Below, in pieces: positions 46,545 to 57,735 of a stretch of DNA of 64,000 nt. The first letter of the stretch is position 1; each line of letters opens with the position of its first letter. Position numbers and translations under genes: made by a program. The notes beneath the pieces were generated by a model that saw only the letters and a list, made by a program, of their open reading frames with translations, had not been told where the DNA came from and ran no database searches. Source of the stretch: Sorex araneus. Lineage: Eukaryota; Chordata; Mammalia; Eulipotyphla; Soricidae. Location: positions 217,899,854 to 217,963,853 of the forward strand of contig NC_073302.1 in assembly GCF_027595985.1 (NCBI RefSeq). Reading direction: 5' to 3'.

Positions 46545-48085
46545 CACAAAAAAACCAATAAGGATTTAGGTCATAAGATATACTGGTGTACCACAAGCCC
46601 ACAAAAGCAATGGATATAATTTAGCAGGACATTCAAAAATGTTTGGGGGACCCACACTTGGTGGTTCTCAGGGCTTACTCCCAGTACATAGGAATCTCTC
46701 CTGGCAGGTTCAGGGGACCATATGATATTCCAGTGTTTGAGCTTGGGTCAACCATTTCCAATGCAAGCCTCCTATAAGTGCTTTGACATCTTTTAGATCC
46801 TACATGAGCATCTAGCAAGTTAATTCCCAGTTTCAACATAAGATCATCTTACATTCCCTTCAGTGCTCTCCATAGTAGCAGATCTGCATTTTGTGTCATT
46901 ATAATAAAGAGCCAAAATAGTTTGAATATTGGTGTGGAGCAGGAAACAAGGCTGGCCATGTTTAAGTCCTAGGCTCTAGATGTCGCTACCTGCAGAACAG
47001 CGACACACGTTCCATTAACAGTACTGTGTTTAGTTAAGAATGGAATAGGAAAAGATTTTAAAATTTTATATGTACTGCTTTCAAATATTTGTTGCAGAAG
47101 CACTGTATTATTTTACAGACTCTTGTGCTATTGAAATGTTTTTTAAATTTTTTAAATTTTATTGAATCACTGTGAGATCGTTACAAGCTTTCATATTTGG
47201 TTTACAATCTCACAATGATCAAACACCCATCTCTCCAAAATGTTTTTTCTGTTTGTTTGATTTGTTCTCTGTGACTGCCCTAACTAATCACCTGGTAGTT
47301 TACACATCAGAAGAAAAAATCTCCACACTCATGGAAGCCAGAAATTTAATAGACACATCACTGGAACAATGGTGTCAGCCAGAATACATGCCTTCTCTAG
47401 AAGGTCTTTAGCCTGCATTTTCTTTTAACTTCCGATAACTGCCACGCAGCTTGTATGGTGGCTAATACACTCAGGTCTTGCCCTCCCTGGTCACATGACC
47501 TCTTCTATCTGCAGCATCTTCTTCTGCCTCTACTTTGTCAGAACAAATGTTATGCCATTGACTCACCTGATAATGCACCAGATCTCTCCATGGCCATCCA
47601 TAGCATCCATTCAATCAAGTTTTTACTAAACAAAGGAACATTTGCAGAGTTTATGATCTCTTTTAATGCCCATTAGCCAGTCTACACCATGAGGTTATTA
47701 CTATCTAAAACCACATGAAGGGGACTGTATTTTTTATGTGTGTGAATGCTTTTATTTTTTGTGCTTGAGCCACACCTGATGGTGCTCAGAGATTCCTCTT
47801 GGCTCTGCGCTCAGGGATCACTCCTGACAGGGTTCAGGGGAACATATGGAGTGTCATGGAGCTAATCCAGGCCTACTGCATGCAAGGCAAGCATCCTACC
47901 CTCTGTACTATGTCTCCTCTCACTGTCAATATTTCCTTTAGCCTACGTATAGACGTCCATTTATAAAGTGTGGAAACCTCTCCAATATGGTAGGTCCATA
48001 CAACAGAATATTAGTCATATGAAGTACTGACACACTGTAACACAATGAACTTTGAAAGCACCAGGTTTTGACAAAGGCAGTCACA
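46545..48085. other. unit-X-specific stretch
   Basis: Copies A and C join directly the sequences that flank this 1.5 kb. It holds a reverse SINE (46,645-46,770) and a short reverse L1 3' end (about 47,146-47,238, with aaatgtttttt on both sides). There is a stretch at 47,265-47,560 that faintly resembles an ancient mammalian interspersed repeat, and another reverse SINE (47,760-47,920). No gene seen. Confidence 0.5.
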
Positions 48086-50211
48086 ATGGCACATATCTTA
48101 GGATCCATGTATATGAAGTGTTCAGAGGACGCAAACTCATAAAGAGAAAAGGAGAATGTTGCCAAGAACCAGAGAGGAGAGACAATGGAGAGGTCAGTGG
48201 GTAATGAAGAGGCTGTTTTTGGCAATTATGACAATGGGATAGGTAAAATACTGGTAACACTTGCAAAGCTAGCAAGTATACCAAATGCCACGCAAGTTAG
48301 TTTCAAATGATGGATCCAACAAAAAATATCTTTATGCAGATGTGTATATTTTAAAAGGGTCCAAGTTCTCTGTCACTTACTCATTCCCTAGAAGCATCTA
48401 GGGAAATTGGCAATAACTGTTGGGCTGTAACATATTTTTTCTTTGCAAACTCTAAATTTTAGCTAAACATAGTACACCTTACCTTTTTCATTGAAGCAAT
48501 ATAAAAGGTCAGGACAGTCCCCCTTTGGGCCATAATCCATGTGCTGGCCAAGGTGTTGTTTCTATTTTTCTCTTAAAGAAACACTGAAAACAGGTCACCT
48601 TAAAGCCCTTTCCACTACCGCCAAAAAGAAAAAGGAATCCACCACTCTAAAAGTTCTGCAGCTTGCTTTGTGTTTCCTTAGTCCTTGCATCTATAACACT
48701 CGGGGTTATTTTGGAGTCACATCACGTGGTGCTGGTGGTGGCGGGAACCAGGCTGCCTGCCCAAGATCCAGCAAGGAAATCCAGAATGAATTCCGGCCCA
48801 TTGAGCTATCTCTGGCCTTGTATGTGATCTGCTATTTTAAACCTATTTTATTTGTTCTAACCTGTTTTTGTTGTTCCTCTCATTTAAGGAATAAAATTTT
48901 TCACTAAAAAAACATTTTCACGTAAACCACCAACTTTCCCATGATGACAACCTGGTGCCCCTGTGCCTGCCCTTCCCCATTTCCTTCCCTTTCATCCATC
49001 GTCCCCTAACTTTCCTAGCACCATCTCTTCCCACCAACGGCTTCCCAGCTGAAAGGAGAACCGGTACCAACCGCATCGGGAGTGGCGACCTAGTGCGCAT
49101 GTCCCAGTCTGGTACCTCCCCACGGCCCAGCCCTCAGCGCCATTTATAGCATTGATTCTTGAGTGAGCTTCAGTAAACAGCGATGTCTCCAGCAGGCTGC
49201 AGGCACCAGAAACCGAGGAAAACCACCTAGCCGGCCCCTCAAGCTAGTATATTTGAGCTCTCTCTCGAGTAATGTCAGCCTGCTGTGGCTTGAAAGCCGG
49301 CTTGGCGACCTTGGGGAGTTTGCAAATCCAAAGAACTTACATAGGCATATGGACCACATTGTTGAACCTCGCTTGCAGAGTGGCACCATAACACCGGCTT
49401 TGAGTATTGTTGGGAAGGTGAAGCGAAACGATGCATCTAGGGGTGCTCACCATTGGGCCTGAATACACGGTGATTTATCTTCACATCTCCCAGGAGCTGA
49501 TCTTCGGGCTTCCTACCTCAACTCTTATCTTGGGTTGGTCACTGTTAACTGTCACCCCTGAATAACTCTATGGCCATTGACCACTATCTGGTAGGTTTCT
49601 TCCCCAATGTATTTGTTCGCATCCCCCAGCCATGATCATTTATGGATACACCACCCAAACCTTTTGGAGATGTGTCTCAAATCTCTTTATTTTCCAAAGG
49701 TGATCGTGAGCCATAATGACAGCCTGCATGAAAGAATTTTTACTATTCTTCTGGTCATCTTAGACTCATCTGCCTTCTTCAGTCTATTCCAATTTCATTA
49801 TTTAAATCAACCCCCCTCACCATGCCATTTCTTCCATTCATTTTTGGAGGAGACCGGGAATGGGGGCATACTTGGTTGTCCTCAGGGCTTATTCCTGGCT
49901 CTGTGGTCAAGGATTACATCTAGTGAGACTCGGGGGATCATATAGTATTGCAAGGATAAAACTTGCAACAGCCTCGCATGCAGTGCAAATGCCCTATCAG
50001 CTATATTATTCTCCTAACCCACCCTACTCATCATCGGTCCCATGGACTTTCTACTCTTTGGGGCTTTACAACCCCAGACCAAGTCTCTTTCTCTTTCTTA
50101 CAGTCTTGTCTGTTTCCCCCTTTGTCCTCTCTCTAACTTCCCATTCTTTCTCATGCCATCCTCCAACCCCATCCAAAAAACACTATTGACACAAACTCAA
50201 AATTCAGAACT

Positions 50212-50217
50212 TTTATT
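50212..50217 (-). promoter_or_regulatory. polyadenylation signal AATAAA, copy C
   Basis: About 135 bp past the stop codon at 50,350, in the context conserved with copies B and D. Confidence 0.65.
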
Positions 50218-50349
50218 ACTAGTCTATTAACCTTAATGCATCTCTTTAACCTATTAACTATATCAGAATGAATGAAACGTTATGGCATCTCAGGTGTTTG
50301 TCTATGGCAACCACCTGGTGCCTAAAGTGGCACCGACCATCCCAGCTAC

Positions 50350-52234
50350 TCACATTACGAAGCCATAGTATCGAGAGTTGTCCATCTCTTCTTCTCTCTC
50401 AATAAAAATCTGCACTTTCCCCAAAGAGGTGCATTTGGCAGCGTTCTCACGCTCCTGCTGAGCCTTCCTTTTCATGGCCTCACGCTCTGGTCTTTGCTCT
50501 TTTGTGATGGGCTTTGACATTACTGGCTCGGGAACATTGGGCTTTCTCCATGGAATTGGTTGGAAACGGAAGTCTTGGAGTAGAATCTGACTCTGATGTT
50601 TGGCTGGAGCCTGGCGCTTGGTCACAGAGACAGGAAGAGGCTCCCGCTGGAGAGAAGTGCTAGCTATTGTCCTGTAGGGAGCAGGTCTAGAAGTTGCAGG
50701 CTGAGGAATAGGCCGGCTAGTAGGGTTCAGCAAGCCTGGTCGAGATGGGTTGGTCGAAATGGGCTGAACTGGCTTGGCAGGACCTGGCAAAGATGCAGTA
50801 GTTTGCCGGGATGAATTGGAGGCAGTTGGCTGAGCTGAGTTGGTAGAGCCAGGCCTGGCAGGGTGAGCTGCAGCTGGACGATGTGAAGCCAGAGACTGTG
50901 GTCTCCGAGGAACAGGTCGAGCTCGCGGCTTCTCCATGGTTAGAAAAGGCAAAGGTACCAATTTGACCTTCCCAGGAGGTGGCAGCTCATACTGGGATGG
51001 AGACAAGCGTTCTTCGGCACTGCTGCTTGGTTTCTTCCCTCTTACCTGATTTTCCTCAAGACATTTTCCATCCTTTGTAACACCTAGCCAGGGTTTGACC
51101 CCTGAGGATGGATGGAAATCTTTGGGCTTCTTTGAGCTATCCAGGACCGGGAGGAAGAGAATCCAGGCTTTTGATCACTCTTCTTCCCCAGTGTGTGAAA
51201 CACTTGCACAGACTCCAGCATGCGCATGGCTGGGCAGCTGCGGGGCTTTTTAAAGGCCTCCTGGCAAAGCTCAGGTTCACTTTTCTTGCGTTTTATCCTG
51301 GCAGTTGTGGGCTTCTCTTCTCTCTGGACCTTGTTCCCTGGCTGCTTACTCTCCTCAGCTTTCTTAGAGTTTTCTCTGGCCTTTTTTGTCTTCCCCAGCC
51401 CATGGCTATTTGTCTTGCTGATCCTGCTGGATGCAGCTTTCTGAGGTTTGCTGTTCTGTTTGGCCATGGTCACAGGACACCTATCACGGACTGCAGCATT
51501 GCAAACAATCACTTCTCCCCGAGGCAAGCGTTCTGGGTTTTTGGGCGGGATTTTGGCCTTGGGTTCTCCCTCAAGAGGCTGAGAGGCCTTATTTTTGTTC
51601 TTCCGTGTTGGATGGGTGGGTCGCTTTGTGCCACTTGCATTTTCTTGCACCTGATTCAGACTGATGGTATCTGTGGTGTTCATTACCTGCAGATCTTTGC
51701 ATTGATCTAGGTCTTTTAAGTGATCAAAGATCTGGGGAAGGTGTATATCTACCACCAGTGTAGTGGTGTCTGCACAACTACCGCCAGATTCAATTCCACT
51801 TTCAAGTGTTCCTGGGTCCTCATACCATAGACCATTCTTTTCCTGACCAGTAGTTTCAGTGCCAGGCTGTTGCTCCTGGCTGAGAGGGTCAATGCAGGCC
51901 AGGAGCTGGTGGATATCGGGCATTTCTAAAGGGCACAGTGGAGGATCTTGGTTTTCTATTGGGATCTGTAAGGTATCCAGAGACTTTGAAAGCCCAATTT
52001 TCATCTCATACAAATTCTTATCTGTTTGTTCTTGAGTTGTAGCTGGAGGCAGTTCCAGACTCCTTTGGGCTGGTGCTATTATGGGTACATCCCCGAGCTC
52101 AGGTGGTGGGTTCCTCTCAAGTATTTGATTCCTGCTTCTGCAAGACTTGGGAAATTCTGAAGTTTGTGTCAGACAAAATTTCTGACCTGAAGGTTGCAAT
52201 GCAAGGGAAGCCTCCATCCCCAGGGAATTCATCA
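50350..52234 (-). pseudogene. C2orf78: C2orf78-like copy C, exon 3 (full length, one frameshift)
   Basis: The acceptor tttctttgtag precedes 52,234. The first frame starts VMNSLGMEASLALQPSGQ and runs to 51,084. A single missing base near 51,150 (after GFSSSR) moves the family-like reading to another frame, which stays open to the stop at 50,350 and ends DNSRYYGFVM. In that second frame, KPWLGVTKDGK and SPSQYELPPPGK match the human protein as I recall it. The exon encodes a Lys-rich basic middle (KKARENSKKAEESKQ), a Pro/Ser/Thr-rich stretch and a charged C-terminal block EQRPEREAMKRKAQQERE. I believe the family carries an uncharacterised Pfam DUF. One indel in 1.9 kb is mild: it could be a sequencing error. 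Exon 2 of this copy is, however, gone. Confidence 0.8.
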
Positions 52235-52494
52235 CTACAAAGAAACCAAAGAAGAAATCAGGTCCCTGTAAACAAGATACTCCCTCCACACAATTAGTGG
52301 TCCTACAATTGTTCACCTGCCATCAATGGGCAAGGCATTGTTATTGGCTCTTCTAAGGATCATGGACATGGCCCTGTGCTAGAAGATTGGAGGTAACTGT
52401 TATAGTTTTTACTGTCATTCATGTGGTGCCGTTGTCTTGATTTTCTTTGTATTTGAAAGAGTTTTTGTATAAACTGTACTTGAAAATAAAAGAC

Positions 52495-52680
52495 TTGGGA
52501 CAGAGGGATAGCAGTCTGTATGGTACCTGCCCTGCTCAGAGCTGACCTCAGTTTGATCCTCAGGATCACATTCAGTCCCCTAAGCACCTTCAGCAGTGAT
52601 CTCTGAGCACAGAGCCAGGAGTAAGACCTGAGCACTGTGGGCTGTGACCCACATTCTGCCTCCCCAAAACTAAAGATTTT
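52495..52680 (+). mobile_element. SINE in intron 2 of copy C
   Basis: Sense, diverged copy (B-box-like cagtttgatcctcagg; end ccaaaactaaag). It lies within the region deleted from B and D. Confidence 0.7.
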
Positions 52681-53050
52681 TTTCAAGCTAGATATTTGTA
52701 AACTATTAAATGCTATACAGAGCTTAGCATAATATAGTCAATTTCTTCACTTTCTTAACGAAAAAAATGGATACTTCATATCATTGAATAAGAGAAGGAA
52801 TAAAGCACTACTTCCTCATGAAGTCTGTGCTCAAGTAGAGATTCTAGGCTTGATAAGTTTGGACAGGATCTCCCAGTACAAGGTGTATTCAGAATCTTCT
52901 TGTACATTTAAGGGAAGGTTAATGTGGTGCCATCAGAATAAGAGATCTAAAATGTCTTCAGAAATCACAAAAACATGAGTTTAAGAAATGGAGTTTATTG
53001 TTACTGTGGTAATGCTGGGGGACTGATCAACTGTGAAAATGTGGCATTCC

Positions 53051-53258
53051 CCCAAAGCAGAGAGAGATTATGGGAAATATTGTCTGCCATGGAGGCAGGG
53101 AAAGGGTGGGAAACGGGGGGTATACCCGGGATATTGGTGGTGGAGAATGTGCACTGGTGGAGGGATAGGTGTTTAATCATTGTGAGATTTTAACCCAAAC
53201 ATGAAAGCTTGTAACTATCTCACGGTGATTCAATAAATTTTAAAAATTAAAAAAAAAA
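53051..53258 (+). mobile_element. short L1-3'-end retroposon, copy C only
   Basis: A 208-bp insert with a 16-bp duplication gaaaatgtggcattcc at 53,035-53,050 and 53,259-53,274. It starts near agagagattatgggaaat, has the ggtggtggagaatgtgcac block, and ends tgattcaataaatttt plus an A tail. Copy A (about 445) is the empty site. Confidence 0.9.
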
Positions 53259-53557
53259 GAAAATGTGGCATTCCTTGTTAAGCTCCTGAAGTTTTCTTCT
53301 ATGAAAGCTACATGGCCATTTTCCTATCATGCCTTCCAATCTGCATTAGGAGTCCTTATCTTAAATGTGAAAATAGGTGCTGTAAAATTAGTGAGTGGAG
53401 TTTAAACTTAAACTGAGTTTATTTAACTTCAGGTTTCATAAATTTAAAAATCTAAGTTTATTAAGCTTACATTTCACCCGTCTATGGACAGTTTCCCATT
53501 TGCAGATTTGACCCCAATTATTGAATGCCGGATTTCCCATCTCTTCATTTTACTCAC

Positions 53558-53616
53558 CTTGATAATTTGATTCTGTGATAGGTTGAGCAGACACAGAGTA
53601 GCAGGTTCCAGCGGTG
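53558..53616 (-). pseudogene. C2orf78: C2orf78-like copy C, exon 2 remnant
   Basis: Only the last ~59 bp of exon 2 and its donor (GTGAGT) remain. At 53,616 the sequence jumps to intron 1 sequence equivalent to about 3,972 of copy A, so 3.2 kb including the acceptor is deleted. The junction shows 3-bp microhomology (gtg). Confidence 0.85.
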
Positions 53617-53984
53617 TCTTTCTCAACCAGAAAAATGTCACTCTCAACATTTAAGAAATGATCACCAAACTCCAATTTAAATATTTTTAGTGTAGGAAAA
53701 CTCAGACTCCACACAACCAAGATAAATGTGTAATTAGATATGTGAGACTTGACTTTTCTATTTCTTCTTAGGATCTTAAAACAGATGTCGACTTTTATCT
53801 AAATGCTCTCATGTTAGGAAGAAACTATTTGTGAAGATGACAAGCAGCCTTAACTTGGAAACTACTTATCACACAAAAGAATCAAGTCTCCTGATTCATG
53901 TTAGAAGATATCATTTCTTTATTTTTACAGGCAGAGCATACACTTAGCTTAGAAACTAGAATGTAATAAAAACATTGAATGGGG

Positions 53985-54165
53985 CCTGAGTGATAGCACA
54001 GCAGGTAGGGCGTTTGCCTTGCACGCGGCCGACCTGGGTTTGATCCTCGGCATCCCATATGTTCCCCCAAGCACTGCCAGGAGTAATTCCTGAGTGCAAA
54101 GCCAGGAGAAACCCCTGAGCATCGCTGGGTGTGACCCACCCAAAAGCAAAAAGCAAAAAAAAAAA
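53985..54165 (+). mobile_element. young SINE, copy C only
   Basis: Complete sense copy with head ggcctgagtgatagcacagc and pure A tail. The flanks repeat aaaaacattgaa. Copies A (about 4,325) and B (about 19,845) are empty sites. Confidence 0.9.
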
Positions 54166-55172
54166 AAAACATTGAAAATTCTGCTTCTTCCATCCCCCTA
54201 GATAACCAGTATTATTTATGGGAAGCATCATTTCTGAATCGTGTTTATATTCAAAATTGCCAAGTGCCAGGTGTGTTCTAAGAGACAATATGAATAGAAA
54301 CCACCAACTTGCCTTCTTGTTAAAATGCTTTTCCTCCTGGTACTCTACTCGAGGCATAGTACAGCCTCTAGTCCTAGCAGTTATTAAAATAAACTGCTTT
54401 GACTTGCTCTCAGCATATTTAACTATAGTCTTTCTATATTGATTTGAAATCGTTGGTTCTCTTCAACATTCTATCCCAAACGGTTTTGCCTTCTTTGATA
54501 AATCCCCTCCATAGTCTTTTTTATTTCCTATTTTATTCTGTCTCATATCACCCTCTTCTTCTTGGCTTCCCTTGGTCAACACTTGATGAAAATGACCCTA
54601 AACTTCCTTATGTTTGAGGACTTGCCTCCCTACTGTTCACTACTTCACACATTTCCCACGCCCCATTTTTTCTTATCACCTTGTTTAGAAAGAAAACTCA
54701 AGGACACTTTTAAATAGCACTAAATGTAAAATAATAAAGTACAAATACAAGTGGAAAGACCATTACAGATAAAGGATCCTGGTATACATTAACAGTTTTC
54801 TACAGCACCTACATTTTCTGTTTCTGTCAAAATAGTGTATGTGATTTACTTTTTTTCGTGGGCATCATGTAAAAATCACTTTTAAAAAGAAAAGGAAACA
54901 CAGAGAATGAACACTCATATATAAACATGTATTTGAGCTTATAAAGTCTGTAAAATATAATATAATGTAATAAATAAGTAAAAACACTTAGCACTTGAGA
55001 GAAAGAAAGTCAGTGTCTAAAATCACACAGCAAATGTCAAAGTCAAGCTAAAATGAAGCTTATAAAATTCTACTAGAATACTTTCTTCCATTATTACTTG
55101 CTGTTTTTACTAGACTACTAAGTTTAGGGATAAGAAATCTAATGAAAAGCTTTGAAAAGTTTTATTTCTTAC

Positions 55173-55179
55173 CTGACAT
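55173..55179 (-). CDS. C2orf78: C2orf78-like copy C, exon 1 coding part
   Basis: The minus strand reads ATG TCA G|GTAAGAAAT, as in copy A; the base just before ATG context differs (GAAC ATG versus GACC ATG). Because exon 2 is phase-symmetric, joining this exon to exon 3 (TG ATG AAT) still keeps frame: Met-Ser-Val-Met-Asn-Ser. Upstream, two CCAAT motifs are retained near 55,287-55,315. Confidence 0.6.
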
Positions 55180-56009
55180 GTTCAGCGAAGTAGAAATATC
55201 AACAAAAGGTTGATGATAAGAGGAGACAATACGAGGGTACGTCTGAACACTGAATCGGAAGACCACAAGTGTCCAGTACAGATGACTGGTCACTGGTGAT
55301 TGGTCATTGGTCACTGGTCACTTGCGATGATCCAAATGCGTTTAAAAGCAACTGCACGAGAACCCCAAGATTCTAACATGTGGTGGTAGGTTTGGTGGGA
55401 GAATGATGTCATAAAGTGGGCAGTTGAAAGGTAGAGGCTAGCCAATAAGGAGGTCAGATTCCCAAGAAGAAGACTGGATTGGATAGAGAGAGAGGTAGAA
55501 TGAAGCAGGTTAGGGAGATGGAATCCTACAAGACAGTTATAACAGTTTCACCTTCCTCAGACTCTCATGTTAGGGAAATACTCCTGTTATACTAAAGAGC
55601 TTACATATTTCATTAATAAATCAATAAAGGTTCTAGGTAATCATTTATATTGCCTAGTCACCAATAACATTAAGTTATTAATAATATATTTTATTTAATG
55701 TTTAATAAGGTTAAATTAGTATTCATAATTTATAATATACATCATTACTTCTTTAGGGTTAGGAAGTGATTGGTTATTATGAGAAATCATCCCCTAACCA
55801 AAACCATAAGGGTAGGGTATTCCAATAGCAAACACCTAGAAAAGAATAGTAGGCAAGGATAGAATAGGTAACAAAGTAGCTGCCAGCTGCAAATTTGTGC
55901 CAGGAAAACATAGACTAATACTGTTTAGGGTCCTTTAAATTTAGGAGACAATATGGCCAAAAATAGAATATAAAACTTTCACATTCTGATTTATTTATTT
56001 ATTTATTTT
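55180..56009. other. upstream flank of copy C
   Basis: Collinear with 5,512-6,350 of copy A at high similarity by eye; no additional gene. Confidence 0.6.
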
Positions 56010-56140
56010 GATTTTGGGGCCTCCCCTGGCCATGCTCAGGGCTTGCTCCTGGCTCTGCACGCAGCAATCACCCCGGAGGAGCCCTGTCAACTGGGTGTAA
56101 GACAGGTGCCCTGCCCACTGAGCTATCTCTCCTGCCCCAA
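56010..56140 (-). mobile_element. old shared SINE
   Basis: Equivalent of 6,355-6,485. Confidence 0.75.
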
Positions 56141-56634
56141 CAACTTTATATTTTAAAGATGCTAGTGATTCTCTGTGAACTACACTAGCCTCTGCTTTCC
56201 ATGTGCCTAGGGCATGTTGATGCACTAACTTACTGTCCTTGATGTCTGTCAACTTCAACAATGGTTCACCTGTTGGGCTCTGGTGGGGTGGGGAGAGCAA
56301 TATTGCATTGTATTGACCTGCCTGAGACCACAGATGGCTGCCCAGGTGACCCTTAAGCTTGGACAATCCCGGTGTTTGTCTACTTATGTGTCTCATTCTC
56401 TGTGACTGAACCCTGCTGGATGGAGGTTGAAAGTGACATTTGGATTTGGCAGATGAGAAACAATTTATACAGAAACAACCAATTATTGTGATAAACAAGT
56501 TACATCATTCATTTAAAAAATCCCAAGTAGTATGGGATAATTGGGAATCTATGAAGGCAATCAGAATAAACAAATATATATCTTGAAGGTTGTTGTAATT
56601 TAAAGTAATGTCATCATCTGAATCAAAGTGATGA

Positions 56635-56774
56635 CCAGTGGGTAAGGCATTTGCCTTGCACACGGTGGACCTGGGTTCAATCCCTGGCATCCCATTCTGT
56701 ATGGTCTATTGCAGATTGTTTTCATGCATGGCTAACACCTACAAACTATAATTTTGTTCCAGCCCCAGAAATGT

Positions 56775-56837
<63 letters not shown>

Positions 56838-56960
56838 GGAGAGGTTCTGTTTTGGGCCAGCCCCAGTGGTATTCAAGTATTCCTGCCTCTGTGCTCAGGA
56901 GTGACTCCTAGTGGTGCTCATGGGACCATATGTGGTGCTGGTGATAGAACCAGGGTAAGT
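56635..56960. mobile_element. SINE fragment pair around an expanded TG repeat
   Basis: Sense fragment 56,635-56,770 and reverse fragment 56,850-56,960. The TG repeat (56,777-56,835, about 29 units) is much longer than in copies A and B. Confidence 0.75.
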
Positions 56961-57229
56961 CACAGGAATAGTAATATATTAACCCCTATATTATTGCTCA
57001 GGCCTTGGAGTACAAATAACTTTTAGAAGTGGATAAAAGGGCCAGTAGGAGCCAGTGCAACACAATCTGGAACTTTGCTGGTGAAGGATCAGCGAAGGTT
57101 CCAGGGGCTGATTTCATACTACAACTGCAGAGTTGAGCAGAGACAGAGACAGGTTTTAAGAGACTAACGCATTTACTATGAGTGGTTATTTAAATAGAAA
57201 ATATGTGCTGTCCCTAATTAACAGAAGGA

Positions 57230-57320
57230 TGAAGGACAGAGAAAGAGAGAAAGAAAGATGGAAGGAAGGAACAAACGAACGAAGGAACGAAGGAAGGACG
57301 GAAAAGGAAAGAAAAAAAAG
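57230..57320. repeat. degenerate GGAA/GAAC microsatellite
   Basis: Short, interrupted version (acgaacgaaggaac) of the array at 7,538. Confidence 0.85.
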
Positions 57321-57499
57321 GGAAAGTAAAAGAAGGAAGGCCTCATAGGCCATTGTATGAGTGTTGGCTTTGGCTCTGAGAAAAATTTGGAGACATGGGA
57401 GAGTTTGAATGGAGAAGGGGTAGCATCTCATGTTTTGTAAGGAACATAATGATGGCTGTTTGACACATGACTTAGGATCCATGTATATGAAGTATTACT

Positions 57500-57735
57500 G
57501 TCATCCCATTGTTCATCAATTTGCTCAAGCGGGCACCAGGAACGTCTCCATTGTGAGACTTGTTGTAACTGTTTTGACATATTGAATATGGGACAGGTAG
57601 CTTGCCAGGCTCAGCCGAGTGGTCAGGGATACTCTCGGTAGCTTGCCGGGCTCTCTGAGAGGGACAGAGAAACCGAACCCGGGTTGTCCGCATGCAAGGC
57701 AAACGTCCTATCTGCTGTCCAAGTTCTCTATCCTT
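57500..57735 (-). mobile_element. RTE-tailed SINE
   Basis: Same insertion as 8,105-8,330. Its head on the minus strand (agataggacgtttgccttgc, B-box-like cccgggttcggtt) is clearly that of the A-tailed SINE at 53,985. Confidence 0.85.

Larger units (their letters stand above)
44748..50200. repeat. partial array unit X (upstream flank only)
   Basis: Collinear with copy A from about 6,085 to 12,258 and with copy C from about 55,750 to 59,470. It contains no exon 1 or exon 2. It keeps the shared SINEs (45,003-45,120, 45,645-45,790, 45,870-45,970, 49,850-50,030) and leads directly into exon 3 of copy C. Confidence 0.75.

Noticed and set aside
51084..51150. Programmed frameshift in copy C exon 3
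   Set aside because: No slippery site or downstream structure was noted, and the human family reads straight through.
51108..51710. 200-codon plus-strand frame
   Set aside because: Antisense shadow of C2orf78-like exon 3.
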